A DNA stretch of 10,738 nt from Jimgerdemannia flammicorona. Taxonomy: Eukaryota > Mucoromycota > Endogonomycetes > Endogonales > Endogonaceae. Location of the stretch: NCBI GenBank assembly GCA_003990745.1, contig RBNI01007021.1, positions 1 to 10,738 on the forward strand, written 5' to 3'. The notes under the pieces are model-generated. The model made no database searches. It had not been told where the DNA came from and saw only the letters and a program-made list of their open reading frames with translations. A program made the translations under genes and the position numbers. The first letter of the stretch is position 1. The number at the start of each line of letters is the position of its first letter. This document shows, in pieces, positions 1 through 8,054 of the stretch.

Positions 1-64
<64 letters not shown>
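1..64. repeat. 64-bp poly(A) tract at the window edge
   Basis: The first 64 bases are all A. On the minus strand this is a T tract that begins directly where the MT1 coding sequence should continue, just after its FDYVFQR motif. It could be a retroelement poly(A) tail inserted in the plus orientation, a long T tract inside an MT1 intron, or an assembly artefact at a contig end. The sequence cannot decide between these because nothing lies to its left. Confidence 0.9.
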
Positions 65-68
<4 letters not shown>

Positions 69-1162
69 CAAATACAGACCTCTGGAAAACGTAATCAAAT
101 GTCCCATCGTCGTACGGCAACCGCGGCAGAGTATTCGCGATCCGGAAGGAGCAATTTACTGGTAGGTGATCCGTCGGGAACACAGGGGCCATGTCCGTAC
201 CAATAAAGGTCGAGTTTGGGTATGCCAAAGCCATTTCCTGAAGAGGCGAAATTGCCACATCCACACACTCTTCAGTCAACGATCAAACCATCCCCCAACA
301 TCATTCCGGCCACAAGAAAATTAACTTACCAGGCTCCATATTCCGGACCCACATCTGTGCAAACATTTTTGTTAATAATTATAAGGCATCACAATTCGAC
401 ACGAAAAGGTAAGAAGGAAAGAAAAAGAAAAGAGAAGAAAAAAAGGGGGGGAGGGGGAGGGAGAAAGAGGAAGAGGTATTTCCAACATACCCAACATCGA
501 GCACCTTGATGCCTTTGACAAGCTGGTTCTCGATGGGAGCTTTGAAGTTCCTTCGAGTGAGGTTTCGGTTGCAACATCAAATGAACAAGGGCGTTCTTCG
601 GTAAAAACTCAGCACCCATGATATCACACGCAAGACTTGTAATCCGACGTGAAAGCCAAGCTTACCCTTCAAAGAGATGTCTGACAATTTGGAAAACGCG
701 TCTCTGTCAGTATTCACGCGGGCTTCCATATATCGTGGTTGGTTTGGAGGGAAGTGGTAGGTGTTGGGGGTGGCACAGACAAGACACGCAACATACCTGA
801 AGCAATAGTGCTGCAACTGCAATCGACTCACCTCCTCCTCATCGTTGGGAAACATATAACGCCTGTTGCCTTCGACGTATTTGCGTCCATCGATGACCCT
901 GAAGTTTGGCTGGTTAGGCTGATTTTGCGCGGGCTGGGGGGTTTGGCGAGTGCGTGATGGCGGGTGGCGTGTGGGAGGCGGGGGACGCGAAGTGGGAAGA
1001 CGAGAGTTTTGTCGCGGTGCCTTGGGTGGAGCCAGGGGAGGAGCCTAGATTTGGTCATGATCTGAACCTTAGCGCTTTGCCGAGCGCAAATGGACCAGTG
1101 CGATTCCGGTAGCAGGTGATCAATACGGTAGATGTCCCAACCTCTTGGTTATTACTATCCAT
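65..1162 (-). CDS. SAM-dependent methyltransferase (MT1), multi-exon, 3' end cut off
   Basis: This is a class I methyltransferase that would transfer a methyl group from S-adenosylmethionine to an unknown acceptor. Minus-strand exons, all with GT-AG borders and consistent phase, are 1127-1162 (tentative first exon, 12 codons), 797-1044, 666-680, 491-550, 330-354 and 237 down to about 80 or the A tract. Residues 13-77 are Pro/Arg/Gln-rich. The family N-terminal block follows (FRVIDGRKY, then YMFPNDEEE and LQLQHYCFR). SAM motif I is VLDVGCGSG at residues 116-124, the acidic motif II is TFIGTDM at 138-144, and FDYVFQR sits near the break. The KPGG region and C-terminal half are missing. The frame of exon 797-1044 has no usable ATG upstream of the conserved block. 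ATG 1160-1162, with an 82-nt intron (donor GTATTG, acceptor CTAG), keeps phase 0, but the donor is weak. MT2 in this window is a paralogue. The gene is either partial at a contig edge or disrupted. Confidence 0.75.
330..354 (-). other. 25-nt micro-exon of MT1 carrying the SAM-binding glycines
   Basis: Between a GCACAG acceptor and a GTAAGT donor on the minus strand, 25 nt complete a Gly codon and then encode CGSGIWSL. This is the second half of motif I, so the nucleotide-binding loop is split by an intron. It joins the next exon (EMALAYPNSTFIG) in phase 0, matching MT2's WTVEMASHYPNSTFIG. Flanking introns are 355-490 (136 nt) and 238-329 (92 nt). Confidence 0.78.
413..476 (+). repeat. Polypurine tract with potential G-quadruplex, inside an MT1 intron
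   Basis: The plus strand is almost pure purine here, and 445-461 contains G runs of 7, 5 and 3 separated by single A. That satisfies a simple four-run G-quadruplex pattern if the run of seven is split. On the transcribed minus strand it is a polypyrimidine tract in the 136-nt intron between the exons at 491-550 and 330-354. It lies near the 5' splice site rather than next to the acceptor. Confidence 0.7.
666..680 (-). other. 15-nt micro-exon of MT1
   Basis: Read on the minus strand, a TTGTCAG acceptor precedes 15 nt that are followed by a GTAAGC donor. It completes an Arg codon, encodes HLFE, and gives two bases of a Gly codon. Skipping it also keeps the frame but deletes five residues. The paralogue MT2 has HIMHG at exactly this place between its HYILR and NYIAPVE motifs, which supports inclusion. 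Flanking introns are 681-796 (116 nt) and 551-665 (115 nt). Confidence 0.72.
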
Positions 1163-2230
1163 GGCCAAGACGTTGGTTGGGCTCTTCGCAAAAGGAGGAC
1201 GATACGAAAGCAGACTGGCGTCGTGTGAACACTGGCTCGTAAGGATCGTTTTATGGGTCGCACAAAATCATCACGGGGACTGTTTCCGACGGCCTGGTTC
1301 TCAATCCAAGATGCCTTCTTGACAGTCAAATACACAAGGCAGATGGGTATATAAGCGGCTGATCACCATAAGGCGTCGTCGTGTCTTTGGTATCCCTATT
1401 CAGGCATCCCGACCTCCTTGTCACCCAGCACAAATTTCTTAGGCCGTTCGGGTAGATGTATCGTATCGTATGATCCAGATACGTCTGCCCCACCAACTCG
1501 GTTTGCTCAAGGAAACCGAGATCCTCACCCCTCACCCCCCTGCTGTCACTGAACCCAGTAGCCGGGTAAGAGTCGACCCGAAAGAATTAAGTTAGTCATG
1601 GGAAGCCAATAGAACCAGTCAAGGTCATTTGTTAAGGGAACAACCAATTTAGGCTTTGAACGTCAACATGGCTGGTTGATATGGCTGAAAGTCTTAGATA
1701 CCATAAACTGTTGTGATTGTAAATGGATTGGCGCCGTCTATAATGGAAATCAATTGTATTTCGATACAAACAGGCACTTAAAGCCTGGATGGAGACGTGG
1801 GAGGATGGTCAAAAGAAAACCGTGGCTCTGGAATCGATGTCAACAAGGCAGGGGCCAAAAGATGCCAGGCCCGACAATATTGGTCCATCGGAGCCCTTTC
1901 TTGTGGATGTCGGAGCAGTATTAATAGACGGTTTTGTTTTTTGTTGTTTTCATACGATAATACAATAAACAAGATTTTGAGAAGATTTTCTCAGGGGCTT
2001 ACCGTATAACACGCTGCACAAATGACATGCTCTCAATTGATGGCAACCCGCAAAACAGGCTAGAGACTGCTTTCGCACCGGCCGTTTTCGTCTTAGAAAC
2101 TGAGTTCAGGAGTTGGTATTCCACCTCCCGAACCCCTTGAAAGCAACGCGGCGATCCTAATGGGATGATGCTGTGTAATCAAAGCTGCATGGGAGCGTTT
2201 TCGGCAAAGCCAGCCGCGACACAGGACAGC

Positions 2231-2245
2231 ACGCGTTTAACGCGT
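2231..2245. promoter_or_regulatory. Pair of ACGCGT (MCB-like) boxes
   Basis: Two copies of the palindromic hexamer ACGCGT lie at 2231-2236 and 2240-2245, separated by three bases (TTA). In ascomycete yeasts ACGCGT is the site of the MBF cell-cycle factor. No gene starts nearby, so a regulatory role is only a possibility and chance is a fair alternative. Confidence 0.2.
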
Positions 2246-3128
2246 CAGGCGCGGGTAGCCCCTCCGGCCAGTAGCAGCCCGCGGTGTTCCATGTCACCTG
2301 ATCGATCTCAGAGTCATGTACCGCACAATGTCCGCGCCCTGTATACATAGCTGTGTGCAATCAAGCCTCCGCGGCGGCAGTTGAATATGAGCGCGGCCAC
2401 GGTGCAGGGGACCTCCAATTCGATGATTTCCCCACCCCTAGTTCCGAGACCGCTTGGTGGCCAATGTGCGATACTTGGTTAGCATTGCCAAACAATGGTG
2501 GGTCGAACATTGTTGACAATCGACGTCCTTTGCTGTCGCATTCTTCGGAATGATAATCTAGTGTGTGATCGGACTGGAGGCGCAAAACGTGCGTCGGGGC
2601 TTGCAGGTGGCGCTTTGGACATTAGTAATCGCTGCACATGTTTCAGGCTAAATAATGGATGGCGGTATTGACGGAAATTCACCTAGCTTTGTCTTATTCA
2701 TGAGATTTTTGGCCATGACGGTGGTCAAATGCGCCACTTCAATTGGAAAAGAGTCATCACGCTAGATCCTACGGTAATTGCCGAACCGCAAGAACTTCTA
2801 CCAAGCCAGAACTGGGAACATTGCCACCTCGACTATTTGACGACCGCGCCATTCGCGGGATACCAGAATTAGACACACGAACGACCGTCCACAGAGAAAA
2901 TGCTGCGGTATCCGGGCAACTCCGCGCACACCGTGACGTAAAATACGGGCACAGACAGGGGGCTGTTGCACGGCATGCGGAGTAACCAAGCCTGATTTAC
3001 AATCTATAGAGTCCGATGAGCTTCGGCCCATGACAATTTGGGTTTGGGAAACAATATCAAGAAATAGCTTAAGACGGATTTCAAGCGTACCTTCCAAATA
3101 TTTCCTTATTAACAATCCGATTAAGTTT

Positions 3129-3152
3129 CCCCGTTGCCCCGTTGTCCCGTTG
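3129..3152 (+). repeat. Three tandem 8-bp units (CCCCGTTG-like)
   Basis: CCCCGTTG occurs at 3129-3136 and 3137-3144, followed by TCCCGTTG at 3145-3152. It is a minor tandem repeat in non-coding sequence with no visible function. Confidence 0.75.
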
Positions 3153-3201
3153 TGGTCCGTGGGCTGATACACAAAGCCTCCGCGAGACTCCTTGCCGTGG
3201 T

Positions 3202-3225
3202 AAAAAAAAAAAAAAAAAAAAAAAA
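3202..3225 (+). repeat. 24-bp poly(A) tract
   Basis: Twenty-four consecutive A follow CCGTGGT and are followed by GGAGGCC. It could be the tail of an old SINE/LINE or processed-transcript insertion in the plus orientation. I could not find a matching target-site duplication or tRNA-like boxes upstream, so it may equally be a simple homopolymer. Confidence 0.8.
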
Positions 3226-3305
3226 GGAGGCCTTGGGGCAATAGGCGAAGCCATCGGGGCGCATTCTTCCTTAACACCGACCTACCTCGTTTGAGTTTGT
3301 TAAAT

Positions 3306-3630
3306 CTAGGAATCGCCGGAAAAAACTCCTAGACTCACAAAGTCCTTCGTAGACGATCGTTCTCCTGATAGGAATTCCAGCATCACCTCGAATTCCTTGA
3401 CTTCCTCAGGTGTACACACAAGTGAGGAAATCTATAACTCGCTAGCGCCCTCTTCGAGGAGATAGGAGATAAGGGTGACGAACATATCCAATGGGCCGAA
3501 GACGGTGAGGTGGAAGCTGTCATTCTAATGACCATGCTCTCAGCGTGGAGGTCGTAGTGTACGATTCCGAGGGAGAAAGGGTCAACCTCGCGGAAGTATT
3601 GACTGATTAGTTGTCCGTATTGGTTATCCT
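3306..3630 (-). pseudogene. Decayed or frameshifted fragment of an unrecognised protein gene
   Basis: On the minus strand one frame reads with protein-like composition from about 3630 (DNQYGQLISQYFREVDPF, then GIVHYDLHAESMVIR). Coding character then appears to switch at about 3517 to a second frame (FHLTVFGPLDMFVTLISYLL, then EEGASEL). That frame meets a TAG at 3432-3434 and still reads plausibly past it (TPEEVKEFEVMLEFLSGE) to a second TAG at 3306-3308. The gap between frames is too small for an intron, so a single-base deletion plus a nonsense change would explain it. A possible acceptor AG lies just upstream of 3630, but I found no convincing earlier exon. I do not recognise the family. 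HYDLHAES recalls a kinase catalytic loop, but the Asn is absent and no DFG motif follows. The reading rests on amino-acid composition only. Confidence 0.35.
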
Positions 3631-4214
3631 CTTTTAAGAAGTGTCTGTGTTTTTTGTTGGGTGGCGATGGTGATGCGGATAGGTGCACAGTGAGTACCAC
3701 CTGTCAAAACCGTATAAAAGTGGCACTGTCAGTGCATAGGATGGAAGTGCATGGTTTCCACTATGACACTCTTGACTGATTGTCTGTGTATCATCACCAC
3801 GCCCTAACGTTATTGCCCACACTTAACTCTAGTTTATCGGCCTCACACTGATCGGCCGCTCCGAATATCCTGCTTTAAGCTCAGTGACGATGGACTCTGT
3901 ACCAATAGACACTGAGCGGGGGACAAGCACAAGGCTTCCAAATAGCGAGAAGGCTGTTGTCGGGGTACACTTTGATGGTTCTATTTTGATTGAAGAGTAT
4001 TGAGCCGTTTGCAAAAAGGGGGGGTTTACTCTGAAGGCTAGTGGTTGGTTGGAATGTTACACTGCAGCGCACAATCAATAAGAGCCAGCGCTCGATCATC
4101 TGTTTAAGTTTCCGTAAGTTACAGTCCGTAACCGGGATCGCCCTCCTCGCACGTGACACCCCCTGCGACGGATGCCCCTTGCTGCGCCTTCCCTCCTCTC
4201 TCCCAACATACGCC
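3631..4214 (+). promoter_or_regulatory. Upstream region of the CDC123-like gene, with a CACGTG box
   Basis: This 584-bp stretch lies before the chosen ATG of the CDC123-like gene. A CACGTG E-box sits at 4150-4155, about 60 bp upstream of the ATG. A pyrimidine-rich leader (CCTTCCCTCCTCTCTCCC) runs into the start, as is common before fungal start codons. There is no clear TATA box at a fixed distance. The frame is open from an ATG at 4041, but those 58 extra codons do not resemble the family. Short minus-strand open frames here show no recognisable motif. Confidence 0.4.
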
Positions 4215-5525
4215 ATGACCGACCACCAACAACAACCCGACCCCAACCGCGCTATCTTCTCAAACCCAAACTGGCTCTCCGACGAAAAGCTCCGAGTTAT
4301 GGGCGTTCCCGATCTCCACAAGGAATCCTTCCGTCGCTACGTCTACCAGCAAGCCTTCGGTCTCAACACTTGCTTCGATGTCATCGGGCCGCACACCTTC
4401 GCCACGGAGTTTCTGCCCTTGACCGCCGACGAGGTCGAGGCCATTGTTTCAAACTTCAGCCCCGTGTACAAAAAGTGCACAGATGAGAACGCGAGACAGA
4501 AGGTGAGGGGAAATGTCATGTTGAGTGCCTTGGCGAACAGGATCGACGCCAGGATTGCGATATTGGGAGGCGGAGCCGTGTTCGTCAAGCTAAATACGAG
4601 GAGTCCCAAGGATGTCATGTTTGACGATTTTGAAGAAGCGCACGTGAACAGAGTAATCAAGAGCATCAAGGACGACCTTGTCGACATCCGCAAGGAGCAA
4701 ACCGTGGCCCTCGAATCCGCCGCCTCCGCCGGCACTACCATAGACCCCGCAGTACAACCGCACGTTGCCAACGTCCCCACCCCATCCCCAACCGACTTCG
4801 CCCTCGCCTCCCTTAACCGCACTATGCTCCGCCTCCTTCGCCTCACCACGGGTGAATCCGCTGTCACGCTCCTCCTGCGCAGTCGCCGTGTCAATGAAGA
4901 CCTTGGCCGGGTCCGCCAATTCGCACAATATGACTCCCGCGTGCTTGCTGGCCCGAACGCCGCTGCCACCCAACAAGGGGGGGACGAGGGCGAGTCGACG
5001 AACTCTCTGGTGGCCAGTCTGGTCCTCCGCGCTTGGTCGGACACGGTCCTGTGCGACACGCAGCTGGAGCACCGCGCCTTCGTGTACAAAGGCACGATGA
5101 CGGCGTTGACGCAGTACGACAGCATGACGTATGACGTTCGGATTGCGCGAGCGAAGGACGAGATCCCGGCACGGGTGCTCGCGTTCTGGCAGCGCGAGCT
5201 GAGGGACAGGCTGGCGGTGCGGCACGAGTCGTATGTAGTGGACTTCTTGGTGGGAGAGAACGAGATTAAGGTTATTGAGCTGAATCCGTTCCACAACGGG
5301 GCTGGAGGGTGCCTGTTCTCGTGGACGACCGACCGACAGCAGCTGATGGGAGAGACGCTCGAGTATCGATATGTGTGCGAGCCGGCCAAGGCGGAGGTGT
5401 TCAAGGTGTTTCCGGCTGTGTGGGATCGGGAGCTGAGTCGGTTGGTGAAGTCGGACGGGGAGAGAGAGAGAAAAGAAATGGGTGTGTTTGGGGTGGCAAG
5501 GAAGGTGTTGGGAAAGTGGTTCTGA
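4215..5525 (+). CDS. CDC123/D123-family ATP-grasp protein (eIF2 assembly chaperone-like), 436 aa
   Basis: CDC123/D123 proteins are ATP-grasp-fold cytosolic factors. Yeast and animal Cdc123 binds eIF2-gamma and promotes assembly of the eIF2 complex. The whole family core is present in one exon: FVKLNTRSPKDV (residues 123-134, the K-L-x-x-R/S-x-P-K/R-D nucleotide-binding segment), EHRAFV (285-290), LTQYD (298-302), YVVDFLV (340-346, Asp343) and IELNPF (354-359, with Glu355 and Asn357 as likely Mg-ATP ligands), then LFSW (367-370). Residues 160-270 hold low-complexity Ala/Pro/Thr and Gly/Glu stretches between the two halves, which makes the protein longer than compact Cdc123. The RSPKD form is typical of the divergent D123-like branch rather than canonical Cdc123, so the substrate could differ. 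I chose the start at MTDHQQQ because its context (CGCCATGACC) is good and because upstream codons look unlike the family. The gene is convergent with MT2. All key residues are intact, so it should be functional. Confidence 0.85.
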   Translation: MTDHQQQPDPNRAIFSNPNWLSDEKLRVMGVPDLHKESFRRYVYQQAFGLNTCFDVIGPHTFATEFLPLTADEVEAIVSNFSPVYKKCTDENARQKVRGNVMLSALANRIDARIAILGGGAVFVKLNTRSPKDVMFDDFEEAHVNRVIKSIKDDLVDIRKEQTVALESAASAGTTIDPAVQPHVANVPTPSPTDFALASLNRTMLRLLRLTTGESAVTLLLRSRRVNEDLGRVRQFAQYDSRVLAGPNAAATQQGGDEGESTNSLVASLVLRAWSDTVLCDTQLEHRAFVYKGTMTALTQYDSMTYDVRIARAKDEIPARVLAFWQRELRDRLAVRHESYVVDFLVGENEIKVIELNPFHNGAGGCLFSWTTDRQQLMGETLEYRYVCEPAKAEVFKVFPAVWDRELSRLVKSDGERERKEMGVFGVARKVLGKWF

Positions 5526-6387
5526 GCTGTGTGTCTACTTTCTCCGGGCTTTACGTTCCACATCTCTTGAGAAGTCGCGTTGGCGAGATTGATTGTACGA
5601 TGGACCTCACGAAAGAATGCTGCCTTGAAGTGCCCTCGCTTCCACATTCGAATGGTCGCTATGCTATGAACAGAAGACGGCCGAAGAGTTTAAATTTCTC
5701 AAAGCAACGGATCATCATTACTGGGCAACCCCTTCTTGTGTACTTTTAGCTCTGGATCAATGTAACATCTATATACATGCGGAAGTCAGGCCTCACTGTT
5801 AGAAACCCAATTCTCTTGTTTTCCCACAAACATGCATGTTTGTAGTATGTTTGTAGTGATAACGATGACCGAGTGGTATTCAATCATATTGTATACATGC
5901 TAACATATATATACAACGCGAACTGGTGTGTAAGACTGTAAAATAAAATTGTGTAATGTATAATCCCCCCCACCGTCATCAGTACATTTTTGCGATGTGC
6001 CGGTAAAGAACGATACGAACAGCAAGCCATCATGCATGCCCTTTCGCCACGACAACTTGACAGCTCCCTTCCATTTCTCATCGTTTTCCAACACGATGAA
6101 GCGCTAAAATCGGCTAGTGAAAGAGAATGGTAGCACGTGGTTTCGTCCTTGTTCAAGAGGCTCGCCAGGTGGCTCATGAACAACCAAAACGACGGCTTGT
6201 ATCTATATCAGTATAAAAGAGAGAGAGGCTGGTCAAGGCTATATATTCGCAAGCAGGCAAGAAAAGGTTTGAACTTGAACTATTTCATCGAAATTTTCCA
6301 AAATATGAGATTTTCTATGATTAAAACCGGAAGCCAGAGATATTAAATTACAATAGATCATTCACAACGCCCGACCTAATTTACACA
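5526..6387. other. Spacer between convergent genes (3' flanks)
   Basis: The CDC123-like gene ends at 5525 and MT2 ends at 6388 on the other strand, so this should hold both 3' UTRs. The plus strand has AATAAA at 5942-5947, far (about 420 bp) from the CDC123-like stop. AT-rich stretches with TATATATA occur around 5884-5920. A CACGTG lies at 6133-6138. No coding exon is recognisable. Confidence 0.5.
5826..5857. repeat. 18-bp perfect palindrome overlapping an 11-bp tandem duplication
   Basis: Positions 5826-5843 read ACAAACATGCATGTTTGT, which equals its own reverse complement. The right arm is reused in a direct repeat: ATGTTTGTAGT at 5836-5846 is repeated exactly at 5847-5857. It lies 300 bp past the CDC123-like stop. 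It could form a small hairpin in RNA or be a dimeric protein-binding site. TGTTTGTA-type sequence resembles forkhead or Puf-type (UGUA-containing) motifs, but this is only suggestive. Confidence 0.75.
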
Positions 6388-7514
6388 CTATCTTACAGGC
6401 CACTTCCTACTCGACGCCTTCCTCCCATAAACGCAATACCCCTTGTTCCATGTTTTGTTCGCCTTGAAATTAGCGAATGCCGCCTTCGTCAGGTCTACGC
6501 ACTCTTCGTGGCTGATCTTGAGGACGGGCGCGACTAACGGTGCCAGCGCCGTCCAGGTCATCAGGCCATTTCTTCCATGGAGTTCCCCGACGCGACCACC
6601 CCAGCCAAAAGGTATGCTGACGTAGTCACTTGAGATGTCTTCAAAGTTGTTGGCGGCCAATAGGTTCGGTATTTCTAGAACGTACCCGAGGTCGATACCT
6701 TGGGCCTCGGACAGTGAGACGACTGCGTAAAGGGCGGAGAAGTACACACGCAGAAAGAGAGAGAGAGGTGGTTATTTTTGCAATTATTTTTAAGTTATAA
6801 GTTTGCGTGAGCTTCCGCTTCTTACCGGCCTTGTAGATTCTCATGTCTGGAGGAGACCGTTCAAACGAACTAGACGGCTCGAACGACTCCACCCACCCTC
6901 CCGGCTTCACCACCCGCGCCAACTCCCTAATGCCAGTTTCCCAATCTCTAGGCGTGAACGAGGCGAACATGCATCTCTGGAAGATGTAATCGAAGGTCTC
7001 GTCTTCGAACGGCAGACCCAGGACCGTGTTCGCTTTGATGAAGGAGCAGTTCGACGGTATTTCGGCGGATTGCAGAACAACGTCGTTTATATCGATGCCG
7101 ATGAAGGTGGAATTGGGGTAGTGACTGGCCATCTCTACGGTCCACTCAGCCGTTGATCCGCAGCCGGCGTCTAGGACCACGATACCCTCTTGCAGTTGCT
7201 CTTCGACCGGTGCAATGTAGTTGCCATGCATGATGTGCCTGGGGCGAAGGGGTAATTGTAGATCATGGGTTAGGGGATGGGTGAACGACGCCTATAGCTC
7301 GAATGCATAGACGTGGATTCGCTACCAACACTGCCAGGTGAGCTCACCTAAGAATATAATGCAGGTTGAGGCGAATTTCTTCCTTTTCGTCGGTGGGAAG
7401 GAGGTAATCGCTATTTGTGTTGTACCTGCGACACTTGATCACCTTGAATCCTTCGGGAATGTCGCTCATGGATAGGAATTCGAACGTACTGAGTATATTT
7501 GATTGATTCTCCAT
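6388..7514 (-). CDS. SAM-dependent methyltransferase (MT2), three exons, 304 aa
   Basis: This is a class I SAM-dependent methyltransferase with unknown acceptor and no signal peptide. The minus-strand exons are 7348-7514, 6826-7238 and 6388-6722. Introns are 7239-7347 (GTGAGC...CCCCAG) and 6723-6825 (GTAAGA...CGCAG), both in frame, giving 915 nt with the stop. The N-terminal block YLLPTDEKEE precedes LNLHYILR (residues 37-56). NYIAPVEEQL (62-71) leads into motif I VLDAGCGSTAEW (77-88), acidic motif II TFIGIDIND (100-108), FDYIFQR (138-144) and VVKPGGWVESFEP (165-177). The C-terminal part is about 110 residues. Motif I lacks the third glycine of the usual GxGxG (Ser-Thr-Ala instead), so cofactor binding may be altered. 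I chose the start at 7514 (MENQ). ATGs at 7634 and 7469 are alternatives; the first adds 40 residues unlike the family. MT1 is a paralogue sharing the first intron at the same Arg codon and phase. Confidence 0.82.
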
Positions 7515-7540
7515 GGGAGTTGCGGGGAACCCTGGGAGGA

Positions 7541-7550
7541 TTTTATTTAA
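7541..7550 (-). promoter_or_regulatory. TATA-like element upstream of MT2
   Basis: Read on the minus strand, TTAAATAAAA ends 27 bp before the ATG at 7514 and 72 bp before the ATG at 7469. If it is a real TATA box, transcription would begin very near the first ATG. That would argue against the upstream start at 7634 and leave 7469 as a serious alternative start. Confidence 0.3.
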
Positions 7551-8054
7551 GTGCGGAGCACCAACCTTTTCCAGAATCGGGAAAATTGTGTGGCACACGC
7601 CACTAGTTGGATGACACACCACAATTGAAATCATACGAACTCAAACATGATAAGTACAGTAATTACATAAATCTGCACCTCTACTTCTTGTCGGTTCTTG
7701 ACAGTTTTGCCCTGTGTGCGACAACAATCTTGTCTATGCGCTTGCCCGTGGAGAGCGTGTCGCTGGACGGATGCGCCGAGCACGCCGCAGTCACATCGCT
7801 GTGAAACGTTGGAAGGTTGCACACTGAAAAGCCACATCTGATTATTCAGACGTTCGGGCTTGGGCAAAGATTTTTAATTGGTGTTGGTCATTTTGTTATT
7901 TTTAATTGCGGGATATGGGGATCAGAAGAGTTTCTTCTCTTCCGTGCTGTTCGCCGAAAGGCTGAAAGACGTGAAGTATCAGGTGAAATCGAGTGTCCGG
8001 ATCTAGTTCGTCACGAGTTCGCTGTATAATTACCCGAGCCTACTCTGTAACTAT

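Larger units (their letters stand above)
1163..3305. other. Long stretch with no recognisable gene
   Basis: Open frames here are short (mostly under 85 codons), overlap on both strands and show no family motifs I can recognise. Visible landmarks are two ACGCGT boxes (2231-2245), three tandem 8-bp units (3129-3152) and a 24-A tract (3202-3225). I found no tRNA-like A/B boxes and no obvious exon chain. It may include upstream sequence of MT1, which reads leftward from about 1162. Confidence 0.5.

Noticed and set aside
828..1058. Minus-strand frame starting MTKSRLLPW as the MT1 N-terminus
   Set aside because: It is out of frame with the conserved FRVIDGRKY/YMFPNDEEE block, which reads in another frame of the same DNA.
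1326..1535. Minus-strand frame (GQTYLDHTIRYIYP) as a gene exon
   Set aside because: It looked faintly protein-like, but no neighbouring exon, splice pair or known family supported it.
2798..3277. 159-codon minus-strand open frame
   Set aside because: It runs through the A tract as poly-Phe, has no recognisable motif, and is probably open by chance.
3500..3570. Protein kinase catalytic loop (HYDLHAES)
   Set aside because: The invariant Asn is missing, no DFG or APE motif follows in any frame, and no N-lobe precedes it.
4343..5647. 434-codon minus-strand open frame opposite the CDC123-like gene
   Set aside because: It is antisense to a gene with clear conserved family motifs, and is Ser/Arg/Thr-rich as expected of a shadow frame.
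6723..6747. MT2 third exon extended to include VYFSALYA
   Set aside because: There is no AG acceptor before it. The CGCAG acceptor at 6723-6725 gives correct phase with the preceding exon.
7515..7634. Upstream start of MT2 at 7634
   Set aside because: It adds 40 residues unlike the family and places a TATA-like element inside the coding region.
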